Source of the DNA: Haliclona indistincta
Taxonomy: Eukaryota; Porifera; Demospongiae; Haplosclerida; Chalinidae
Length of the DNA: 64,000 nt
Direction: 5' to 3'
Assembly (NCBI GenBank): GCA_964017065.1
Contig: OZ024788.1
Coordinates: forward strand, 1,024,727 to 1,088,726
Position numbers and translations under genes: made by a program. Position 1 is the first letter of the stretch. Each line of letters opens with the position of its first letter. Shown here piece by piece: positions 23,409 to 32,426 of the stretch. The notes under the pieces were generated by a model. It made no database searches, had not been told where the DNA came from, and was given only the letters and a program-made list of their open reading frames with translations.

Positions 23409-26400
23409 ATGGCTGCAGCATTACTAGCATTGATACTGTTTGCTGTATCATCTACTGCTCTTTCTAATGTGCTCTATGTCATACCTGATGATGCAGCTGG
23501 TCATGAGCGGCAGCCATGTCCCGCACAACCATGTTATAACCTCTCCCACTACATCTCCCAGCCTGACTCCTACTTCACTTCTAACAACACCATTGTTTTC
23601 TTGGAAGGAGTACACAGCTTTGACAGAGAGGATCTAGTACATGTCAGTGACATTCACAACCTGACTCTGAAGGGACAAGGTCAATGGACGGTAGCAGAAG
23701 CTGAGGAGACTGTGATGGAGTCTACTGTCACTATCAACTGGACCAGAGGAAGAGGAGGGTTCTACTTTACAAACTCTCATAACATCATTGTTGAAGGTCT
23801 TACAGTAATCAACTGTGGAGGACTGGACAATTTCGGAGTGTTTCATTTTAGCCTGGTCAATGGTATAACCTTTCACAAGAATTCAATACAACACATGACA
23901 GGAAATGGGCTATTTGTTGAGAATTGTGATGATGTTATAATCACCAACTGCTCCTACTATCATTCAGCATTATGTGATTTCGATGAATCCCCAACACTGA
24001 ACCAGGTATATAGTGGAGTAGCCATTTTCTATACTGCTCACAATGCAGCAAACTACTCTCTAGATCTGTCACACAGCAACATGACTAAGTGCTGCTCAAG
24101 CTATGGAGGAGGTATATCATTGATTGTACAAACTCCTTTACTAGAATTGAACTTGCTTTTTGACAATCTGAAACTATCACACAATAAGGCAAGATCAATA
24201 ATTGGCAATTCTGCAATTGGCGGTGGAGGCATGTTCGTTGGTTTGCATGGCACAGGCAGTGTGACACTTAATATCAGTAATTGTGTCTTTTTCAATGGAA
24301 CTGCCGTGTATTTTGGTGGAGGAATGGATATTAGTATTGCATTTCGATCGGCAAACATTACAATTTACTATACTGTGTTTGTAAATAACAACGCCCAGTT
24401 TGTTAGCGAGATAAGGGCAATAATTCAAGCACCTACTAGAGGTCCGAATTTTATAATCTCTATGATTAACTCAACTATAAACACAGAACCATACCCAGCT
24501 GCTGACTATGGAGTGGTAATTCTTGGTTGCTGTACTAAGATGATGCTCACTAATACTAGTATGAGGTTTGCTAATGTGAAAGTTGTAGGAATTGCACAAA
24601 TTGGAGATAGTTTCGTCACAATTGATAGTGAAATGCATATGGATAGCTGCCGATTCATTGGAAGCAATGAGGTGCCTTGTGTTGTTTACTTGACTCATGT
24701 TAGAACAAACCTCACCAACTGTGTATTCTCTAACAACAGCTGCAGTACTGTTAAAGGATGCTCAGTAGTCACTCTTCAACAGTGTGGTTTATATAATGTT
24801 ATACGCTCTTGCATTGTATCAGACAATGATATGACTGGAATCACTCTTAGTTTGACAGCCGTTAACTTTGCTGGCCAAAATTTGATACAGAATAACAGAA
24901 ACACAGAGGGAGCTGGTATTTCACTGTTCTCTCCAGCTTACATCATTGTTGATGGTGAACTGCATCTTAACAACAACACAGCTGATGGAAATGGTGGAGC
25001 AATCCTTGTGACAAGATCCTCAATTTCAATTTCTTTGGAGCGGCCAAGTTTACTGCTTATATTTAGTATAATTTTAAAGAACTTTCCCTGTACGGTTGGC
25101 TTTAATGACAAATCTAGTTCAGTAATTTTCTCGGGAAACAGAGCAGGGAAAGGAGGAAGTGATATTTATGGTGCTACATTGATGGATTGTGGTAATAATG
25201 GAGTATACGTACCACACGTAGGACAACCCAATGAAACCTCATGGTACTTTGACACTCCACTTATGAAATACTTCAATTTTTCCGGTAACACTGACAGACT
25301 CTCCTCCATGTCCTCCGACCCCATCATGGTCTGCTTCTGTAACACCACCACTAACTTACCAGACTGCTCTGATAGGACCCATCACATACAAACATATCCA
25401 GGACTAGAGATCAACACATCAATAGCAACAGTAGGACGCTATGGTGGTACAAGTGCAGGTGATGTGCAGGTCACTGCTCGACATGCAACACTAGTTCGAT
25501 ACTATGGACAAACTGAGACTACTAACTGTTTCCTGCTCCACATTCTCCTGCAGGACACATCCTCAACAACAGCACGGGTTGATATCAGAGTAAATGGCGG
25601 ACTGCAAGACTGGGGTGTGTCTATTGGAGTGGACATTCTAGAGTGTCCAATTGGTTTTACATACGATCAGACCTCAGGACAATGCCAATGTGACCAATTC
25701 TTAGAAACCAACAATGTCCAATGTAACTTGTCAACCACTCCTGACCAGTTTCTGAGATCTGGCAACAGTTGGTTTGCCTACATCAACAACACTCAGTGTA
25801 TAACAGGTACTACTGATTGTCCGTTTGACTACTGCAATCGATCCAATGTCTCGTTTGACATCATGGCACCTGATTGTCAGTGTGTGGCCAATAGAACAGG
25901 TATACTCTGTGGACAATGCCAGTCTCACCTTAGTATCCTGCTGGGAACCAACCACTGTGGTACTTGCTCTAACTGGTATCTTTTCTTGTTGCCAGTGTTT
26001 GCCCTCGCTGGCATAGTGTTGGTGGCTGTGTTGATGTTTCTCAACTTGAGTGTCTCTGTCGGAACTATCAATGGACTACTGTTCTATGCTAATATGGTGA
26101 AGCTCAATGAAGCTTTCTTCTTCCCAAATGGTAGTGTTCCAGTGGTGAGCCAGTTCATCTCATGGCTGAATCTTGACCTGGGTATCGAAGTGTGTTTGTT
26201 TGATGGACTGGATGGCTACTGGAACACTTGGCTACAGTTTGTCTTTCCTGCTTACTTGTTCCTGCTCATGGGTGGTATCATTGTGGGCAGCCACTACTCT
26301 GTATGGATATGCAGGTTGTGTGGTTCTCATGCTGTCCCAGCACTAGCTACACTGTTCCTCATGTCCTACACTAAAATCCTACTCACAGTCACGAATGCTC

Positions 26401-27227
26401 TCTCTTGGTCTCAGCTGCCATGCAATGACAGTATACTGATAGTGTGGAGTGTAGATGGGAACATTGAGTATGGCAGTGGTAAACACCTTATTCTGGTAGT
26501 CTTCTCCTGTGGTGTCCTGGTCATTGGACTGGCTTATCCTGTTTTAGTGTTGTGTGCTCCTCTGCTGGAGAGATACAGTCACAAGTGTATCCCACAGCAC
26601 AGATGGAATCCTGTGGCAAAGTTCAAGCCACTGTTGGATGCTTATGGCGGACCTTACAAAGACAAGTATCGATTCTGGACAGGAATAACTCTGATGGTGC
26701 GACTGGTTCTCACTGTGACATTTGCTTTCCCTTTAGGTGACATCAATGCTTATATCATCACTGCAGTTGTAGTGGGGATTTCAACATCTTGGTCTTTTAC
26801 ACAAGGTGTGTACAAGAAGATTTATTTGACCGGACTGGAAGCATTTTATCTTGTCAACATATTTCTCCTGAGCACCATTAGTCTGCGGGCTACTGATTCT
26901 CTTGGGTCAAAGGATTATCCAATAGCAACCATCATCTCAGTTTGCTTATCTTTTGTTGTCTGTCTTTTAACCATGGCAATGCATGTCTGGTGGAAATTTG
27001 ACTTCAAGACTGAGATCATGAGCAGGCTATGGTTTGGAAAACAACCACCAGAGTGCATCGAACTGCATAATAGTACTAATGAGGAAGAAATACCTCCAGG
27101 ATCCCCACCATCAATAGTGTATGGCTCACATAGAGGAGAACATCAGTTTGTACTGGAGTTTCCCCGTATTAATGGAGTTCCTTCTTCACCAGTGCTGTTA
27201 AAAAGAGAATCACTATTATTTGACTGA
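23409..27227 (+). CDS. Beta-helix ectodomain multi-pass membrane protein, copy 1 (1272 aa)
   Basis: Intronless. A signal peptide (residues 1-19) leads to a conserved start (NVLYVIPDDAAGH...CYNLSHYI). Residues about 80-590 are Asn/Ser/Thr/Gly-rich with repeated 'xxNCxF.xN' rungs and many N-X-S/T sites, typical of a right-handed parallel beta helix (pectate-lyase-like fold). A Cys-rich juxtamembrane part follows at about 735-855 (CPIGFTYDQTSGQCQCDQFL, GILCGQC, HCGTCSNWYLF). About eight hydrophobic spans lie at 856-880, 886-905, 940-962, 974-998, 1024-1052, 1088-1128, 1142-1160 and 1170-1195. A conserved core reads NLDLGIEVCLFDGLDGYW. The short tail ends LLFD. I know similar proteins only as uncharacterised families in sponges and other early animals. 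A surface recognition or sensing role is inference. This copy retains both CPAQPC and DCQC cysteines. Confidence 0.88.
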   Translation: MAAALLALILFAVSSTALSNVLYVIPDDAAGHERQPCPAQPCYNLSHYISQPDSYFTSNNTIVFLEGVHSFDREDLVHVSDIHNLTLKGQGQWTVAEAEETVMESTVTINWTRGRGGFYFTNSHNIIVEGLTVINCGGLDNFGVFHFSLVNGITFHKNSIQHMTGNGLFVENCDDVIITNCSYYHSALCDFDESPTLNQVYSGVAIFYTAHNAANYSLDLSHSNMTKCCSSYGGGISLIVQTPLLELNLLFDNLKLSHNKARSIIGNSAIGGGGMFVGLHGTGSVTLNISNCVFFNGTAVYFGGGMDISIAFRSANITIYYTVFVNNNAQFVSEIRAIIQAPTRGPNFIISMINSTINTEPYPAADYGVVILGCCTKMMLTNTSMRFANVKVVGIAQIGDSFVTIDSEMHMDSCRFIGSNEVPCVVYLTHVRTNLTNCVFSNNSCSTVKGCSVVTLQQCGLYNVIRSCIVSDNDMTGITLSLTAVNFAGQNLIQNNRNTEGAGISLFSPAYIIVDGELHLNNNTADGNGGAILVTRSSISISLERPSLLLIFSIILKNFPCTVGFNDKSSSVIFSGNRAGKGGSDIYGATLMDCGNNGVYVPHVGQPNETSWYFDTPLMKYFNFSGNTDRLSSMSSDPIMVCFCNTTTNLPDCSDRTHHIQTYPGLEINTSIATVGRYGGTSAGDVQVTARHATLVRYYGQTETTNCFLLHILLQDTSSTTARVDIRVNGGLQDWGVSIGVDILECPIGFTYDQTSGQCQCDQFLETNNVQCNLSTTPDQFLRSGNSWFAYINNTQCITGTTDCPFDYCNRSNVSFDIMAPDCQCVANRTGILCGQCQSHLSILLGTNHCGTCSNWYLFLLPVFALAGIVLVAVLMFLNLSVSVGTINGLLFYANMVKLNEAFFFPNGSVPVVSQFISWLNLDLGIEVCLFDGLDGYWNTWLQFVFPAYLFLLMGGIIVGSHYSVWICRLCGSHAVPALATLFLMSYTKILLTVTNALSWSQLPCNDSILIVWSVDGNIEYGSGKHLILVVFSCGVLVIGLAYPVLVLCAPLLERYSHKCIPQHRWNPVAKFKPLLDAYGGPYKDKYRFWTGITLMVRLVLTVTFAFPLGDINAYIITAVVVGISTSWSFTQGVYKKIYLTGLEAFYLVNIFLLSTISLRATDSLGSKDYPIATIISVCLSFVVCLLTMAMHVWWKFDFKTEIMSRLWFGKQPPECIELHNSTNEEEIPPGSPPSIVYGSHRGEHQFVLEFPRINGVPSSPVLLKRESLLFD

Positions 27228-27439
27228 TTTACAAGCTTTTCTTTATTAATGTTTTACACACTAACCTATAATTAAAGCTTTAAAGGTGTGCATTACAGAT
27301 AATTGTATTTAGATCGAGTGTGTTAGAGGTCAACTCTCATAAGTGTTTCATTCGTGCTTTTTTACAAACTTGTATCTGATCAACAATTGTTGGAAAGATA
27401 CATACAGCATGCAAAGATATACCGCATTGTACATTGTGT

Positions 27440-28017
27440 CATTATGCTAATGTAATAGCTACACTGTTTCTCATGTCCTAAACTAAAATTCTGTTTGAAG
27501 TCACTAATGCTCTTTCTTTATAATTCAATGATGGTACTAGTATGTGACTGGGAGGGGTGTGCTATAGGCACGCAGACACTTGTAAATAATTTAAGAATGC
27601 AGCCGGAGTAGTCATGATCATAATTATAGGTACTGAGAATTCATCACCTTGACTGATTCAGAAGTTGGCTGTCAGTCGAATAGCAACACAACAGTATTGT
27701 GTTCAACTACTTTTCTGCCTTATTCTCTGCCATAATAGATTATGATTACATCAAATATGTTATCTGTCTTTTGATGTCTGTTTTTCACCATTATGGTATT
27801 GCAGTCAGTCTCAAGACTGAGATCTAAAGGTGTAGAAAAGAACCACCAGAGTGTATTGAAATGCATCAAAAGGCAGAAGATGAGATTAATGAAGCAGGAG
27901 GAAGGAATCATTGCCATAAATAGCGTACGGCTCAGAGAAAGGAGAGAACCAGTTTGTACTAAAGATTCCCATCCTAATCAAAAGCCTTCTTCTCCATGCA
28001 ATGATGCTGTTGCCTAG
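27440..28017 (+). pseudogene. Decayed 3' fragment of the membrane-protein gene (unit 1)
   Basis: Stretches match the downstream half of the gene just upstream. 27465-27530 (CACTGTTTCTCATGTCCTA..AACTAAAATTCT...GTCACTAATGCTCTTTCTTT) matches the fourth-span region. 27800-28010 (CAAGACTGAGATCTA, AACCACCAGAGTGTATTGAA, TACGGCTCAGAG, CAGTTTGTACT, CCTTCTTCTCCA) matches the tail-coding end. Large internal deletions and stops make it non-functional. Confidence 0.7.
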
Positions 28018-28226
28018 TATAGACCACTAGAGTTATACAGTGTACAATATGTTATCGTATTATATATGGAAACAGTATCTTCCTCTGAGTCAAATCTTTC
28101 TTGCAATAAGTAACAAATCCTCATTAATGATGACAAGATAACAGGTTTTTTGATAAAAATATTAATGCAATGGACATGAGATTGTTTCCTGTCAGCATTG
28201 TCTCAATAACTGAGAACATTCCATTT

Positions 28227-28456
28227 TCACATGTTAAATTCCTCTCCATGCATGATTGGAAATGTCTGTACAACTAATAGTTGATGAGTTCGACTAGTGA
28301 TGCAGCTGGGCTGAGTAGGCTCTATGGTATTGACTGGATTGTAGCCAATATTGGCGGGTTGAAATATGAGTTTAGTACTGAACTGAGTATATGAGAGGGC
28401 TAGGTTAGGATCAACATCTAGAGGAGAGACAAGAGTACATCCACCAGGAATAGGGT
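28227..28456 (-). CDS. Conserved minus-strand terminal exon (unit 1)
   Basis: After a long CT-rich tract and CCCTCTAG acceptor, the minus strand stays open for about 76 codons to a stop. The product contains GGCTLVSPLDVDPNLALSY, STKLIFQPANIGYNPV and an end HGEEFNM. The frame is preserved in units 1-3 and interrupted by a TE1 insertion in unit 4. It could be the last exon of the decayed protease gene lying further right on the same strand, but nothing proves the link. Family not recognised. Confidence 0.45.
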
Positions 28457-28640
28457 CTAGAGGGAGAGGGAGCGAGAGGGGAGAGTGTGGGAGGGAGAGA
28501 GAGAGGAAGGGAGAGAGAAGACAACAATGATACAACAATTTACTTAGCTACAAACAATATAGAATATCTGAACAGGAGTACAGTAAACCACATGTTCCAT
28601 AATCCACAAAAATTAAAATGTTGATGCAACATTCAAGAAA

Positions 28641-28999
28641 TGAACAAGTACATTATGGTAATATCACAACTGACAGATGGTTAGGGCATTAGCTCCTGCA
28701 GTGGGTCTATGTACTTTTTGTCATATTCTATTATGTCATAATAGAATAACACTGAACAAGTACATTTCACTACTGACAGATGGTTAGGGCACTCCTGCAG
28801 TGGGTCTGTGTACTGTTTGTCATATGATATGTCATATAGAATAACACTGAACCACTCAAGAGATGGAAAAGTACATTATGGTAATGTCCAGATGGTTAGG
28901 GCACTCCTGCAGTGGGTCTGTGTACTATTTGTCATAATTTTATTCTATATGTCATATAGTGAACCACTCAAGAGATGAACAAGTACATTATGGTAATAT
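28641..28999 (+). repeat. 122-bp satellite block, unit 1
   Basis: About three irregular copies with deletions, each containing GATGGTTAGGGCA, CTCCTGCAGTGGGTCTGTGT and a TACATTATGGTAAT end. Confidence 0.85.
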
Positions 29000-29119
29000 C
29001 ACAACTCAAAATCAGCATGAATTACTACATGAGCTAGCTGCTGCCGTAGATGAACCTGAGTACAAAGAAGAAAAGAATATGTTCATGCATCATGTACATT
29101 TAACAAACACTAGATATTA

Positions 29120-31049
29120 AAGTAAAGTAAAAAAGCTTTAATAAAAAAACTGGAAAGTGTAGGGATGACTCTTAAAAAAGGAAAGGAACAAGATGGGATG
29201 ATTCTTGCAAAAGTAAAGGAACAAGATGGAATAATGCTAAGCTTGCAAATGTAAAAGTCCCAAGTATCCCTACATCAGCGGCTTGCTGCGACGCAACTGA
29301 CAAATACGGAATCCTCTTCCTATACCTTTACAATTGTCGATTACTTCATCGGACTGCGTCCTCCAAACACAGCTATCTGCAGCTTATTTACAACTGTCAA
29401 CTACTTCATCGGACTGCGTCCTCCTAAACAAAGATACCTCTAGTTATTTACAACCATCAATTACTTCATCGGACTGCGTCCTCCAAACACAGATACATCT
29501 AGTTATTTACAACTGTCAACTACTTGATCGGACTGCGTCCTCCTAAACACATATACCTCTAGTTATTTACAACCGTCAATTACTCCATCGGACTGCGTCC
29601 TCCTTCAAGCCGCTGATGTAGGGATACTTGGGACTTTTACATTTGCAAGCTTAGCATTATTCCATCTTGTTCCTTTACTTTTGCAAGAATCATCCCATCT
29701 TGTTCCTTTCCTTTTTTAAGAGTCATCCCTACACTTTCCAGTTTTTTTATTAAAGCTTTTTTACTTTACTTGTTCCTGTTACTTTTTTGATCACTATCAG
29801 TTTGAACTTATTATTTGTATTCTATGTTAGATGTTATTTCATTTTGACAACTCTGTGAGCAGCAGTTACTAGTCTAGCAGATGTGAACGTGCACAGCTAG
29901 GGTCTGGAGAGTAAGGAGTGTAGTTTAAAATAATGTTTAATAATTATTACCAATCATTCATTGAAAGGTTTAAAATAGTAAAGAGGTTAAGGACGCAGAC
30001 AGCAAAATATCAAGTCCAGGTATGATTTGACAACATGATACTTGTTATTACAGTAATGGATGAAGGAAGAGACTAATACTGACAACTCATGATGCTGCAA
30101 GCCCAATAGTACGAGCGAGCACGCCTAGTAGAACCTTGTTGATGTCAATATCACACTCACAGAGGCTTCTAGTCCTTTACAACTTATCTGCGTGGTGTAG
30201 GAACCTTACTGTGCGTAGAATCTTGCTGCCGGTAACTTAGAATACTTGTTCACGTCTGGGTATGTCAGTTTTAACCCGCCATCTGAAGCTTTAACGAACA
30301 GATCAGTGTTACTTAGGGTATAGTACTGCTCTAGACAAATTTCATACCTCTGGCTTGCGCGCTGAAGCGTCCAGAGCAGAGACAAAACGCAGTATCGATC
30401 GAGATAGCTACAAAACTGATGTGGGCGGAGTTAATGATACGAGCGTCAAGAGGGTTAAATATTTAATGGCGTCTTCAGTCCAAAACGGCCCAAAAACCAT
30501 GTTTTTCATGGATTACTCGCTTCTGGTAGTGTTTAATGCCTATCTAAGAAGTAAGTGCACTATTCCAGATGTATACACGTGCAATTGTGCAGGTTTGGTA
30601 GTGATTCGTTCACTCAGGACAGCGCTAGGCTTACTGAAAGAGGAAAGAAGAAAGAAGAAGAAAGAAGAAGATGAACAATTCGCGTGGGCGGCGATTTTTG
30701 TTTACCACTTTAGAAACGTCTACTCGCTTCGCCAAAGGTATTTCCAAGCTCAGAACAATCTCCTGATCAATCCTAGATGTCTGGAATCTCGAGAAACGCT
30801 ACAACAACGAAGATCTTCAACGGCCTCCCTGAGAGTCGCCATCTTGATTTTCGTCGACAAGCAAGCAGTCCCGGCGACTTTCATAGACTTCCTACAAGCG
30901 CTCGCACTTCAGATTCCCTTAGAGATAGTGAAAATGCAGTAGAAATGTATAACAGTGGAGATATGTGCGAAAACTCATTTTCACACATGAGTAGCCGCCA
31001 TCTTAGTTCGAGGTCATCCCTACATATCATTGCCGATCGGCAATGATAA
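29120..31049 (+). mobile_element. TE2 copy 1 (1930 bp), hairpin at the right end
   Basis: Comparison with the empty site in unit 2 (near 39852) fixes both ends: host ...CTAGATATTA, element AAGTAAAGTAAAAAAGC...GGCAATGATAA, host TTTTGGTTAAT. Insertion is between A and T with no duplication. Layout: a fold-back of about 165-bp arms (29120-29283 and 29607-29770) enclosing five 60-bp tandem repeats, then a 1.3-kb body with a Lys/Glu-rich open stretch (about 30355-30942), then the box TCATCCCTACA, then the terminal palindrome TATCATTGCCGA/TCGGCAATGATA. No known transposase domain is visible. Confidence 0.85.
29344..29604 (+). repeat. Five 60-bp tandem repeats in the TE2 fold-back loop
   Basis: Period 60 bp; each unit carries CATCGGACTGCGTCCTCC or a one-base variant, followed by an AACACA..TA.CT.... 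and TTATTTACAA segment. The inverted TE2 copy at 58507-60311 has four units, so the number varies. Confidence 0.9.
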
Positions 31050-31099
31050 TTTTGGTTAATAAGATATTAAATTTAACAGCATGTTACAGAGAGAGACAC

Positions 31100-32210
31100 T
31101 GACCGCTAATGGTTCTAAAGTTATCTGATCCTGTAATCCACGTTGATGTGATCTCTTTAACCTGTTAGAGAAACAGTCTATAAGCTTCATGATGCATGCT
31201 TGCAGACCAGTGTGGCACTTACTGGGGCATTGCTTTCAACACACTCTCCATAATTACTATACGTATGTAGAAGAAGCAAACGAATACTTGAAGCAACCGT
31301 CACTCTGTGTATCAAGAAGAAAAACATTAACTATTACAGATGCTACTAATGAGTTAGCTACAATAATTATTACTAGAATGAAATTATATACTCATGCATC
31401 TGGTGAAGAACCAGGAGAACTGTTGCAGCCATTTGGTTACTATTATACCAGCAGCCGGTGAGAAATTACAACCATAATACATACACCAGCATACAATGCG
31501 GAGAAATCGAATGTTATAACTATTGTGTGGCAGTTTTACGTATATACCTCTTGTGTTACAGTATCATTTAGAGCAGTACTCCCTTACCTCCTCACTGTGA
31601 CATGCTGTAGTATAGGATACAAAGAATGCTAATTTAACTCATGATTGTACATGTAAGAGCATAATGGCTCTCAATATGGTAGAAAATTGCTTACTTTGCA
31701 ATCGATTTCTTGGTAGAGCTTTTGGCTTACGCAGTTAAACTGATTCCATTGTCTCCTAGCATGCACTTTCACAGCAATCGCTGTTGCCTTCTTTAGCTAT
31801 ACCATATCTCTCTCCCATGATAGTTCCAGCAACGTGAGTCCCATGCATGCATGTCCATTCCCGTCATCTGCACATGATGTGCTCCCTTTGTCAGTGTTTC
31901 CTAAAAAACAAATGCAAAATGCGAAATCACAATAATAAGTTTATGTATCTATACTAAACTAAATGTAAAAGCTGAAGAATGGGATGAGTTACAGGGCAAA
32001 CAAAGTGAAAAGTAAAGGTATATATCATGTGGATTAAATTGAGTATCAAAAACACCAAAAAAATGAAACAATCTATAACTATATAATAATAATAAGTAAC
32101 AGCCAACAGAATGAAAAATGAAACTACGTACCTCGTCCTCCAAAGTTGGCCCTGCCCATCCAAAAGCCCCTCTCTTCGCCCACGTATTGCATTCCACGTA
32201 CACATAATAT
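31100..32210 (-). pseudogene. Decayed S8 subtilase, copy B (upstream of gene 2)
   Basis: Minus-strand blocks in family order. About 32135-32200 gives VECNTWAKRGAFGWAGPTLE with a GTACGT donor. About 31735-31893 gives CADDGNGH and then HVAGTIMGERYGIAKEGNS, i.e. the DGNGHGTHVAGT His-motif region. This is broken by an extra 8 bp in a CATG run (near 31841) and later stops. Then come AAAAGCTCTACC..GCAAA (the strand before SLGG), TALNDTVTQE, a frame-shifted CNFSPAAG block, and ITSTWITGSDNFRTISG (31100-31165), the segment just before the catalytic Ser. Multiple frameshifts mean it is dead. Its 5' exons are absent: the block ends about 75 bp from the TATA box of gene 2. Confidence 0.7.
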
Positions 32211-32282
32211 AGTTTGCTTTTGGACAATTGACATGACGTACTAAGCATTGCATGCCGAATGGACTGCGCGGCGCTCGCGGAC

Positions 32283-32290
32283 TATAAAAG
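32283..32290 (+). promoter_or_regulatory. TATA box of membrane-protein gene 2
   Basis: TATAAAAG about 137 bp before the ATG, preceded by a GCGGCGCTCGCGGAC GC-rich patch. The same patch and TATA occur in units 3 and 4. Confidence 0.72.
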
Positions 32291-32426
32291 CAAGAGTACT
32301 CCTGATAAAAAACACTGTGAAGCAACTGGTCTTGATTGGATCAGCAAAACTATAGCAGCCTAGTATCTGTGAAACAATTCAGTTCCACAAAACTGCAGAC
32401 AACCTCAGTACTGAGGCAGCTAGCTG

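Noticed and set aside
30355..30942. 195-aa open frame with a Lys/Glu-rich stretch, possible host gene
   Set aside because: It lies wholly inside TE2, changes frame in the other TE2 copy and has no recognisable domain. It is annotated as part of the mobile element.
31949..32325. Hydrophobic minus-strand frames of about 100-120 aa upstream of genes 2-4
   Set aside because: They run through the promoter and through an intron-like AT-rich stretch between protease exon blocks. The coding-like part (VECNTW...) is in a different frame and is better explained by the subtilase relic.
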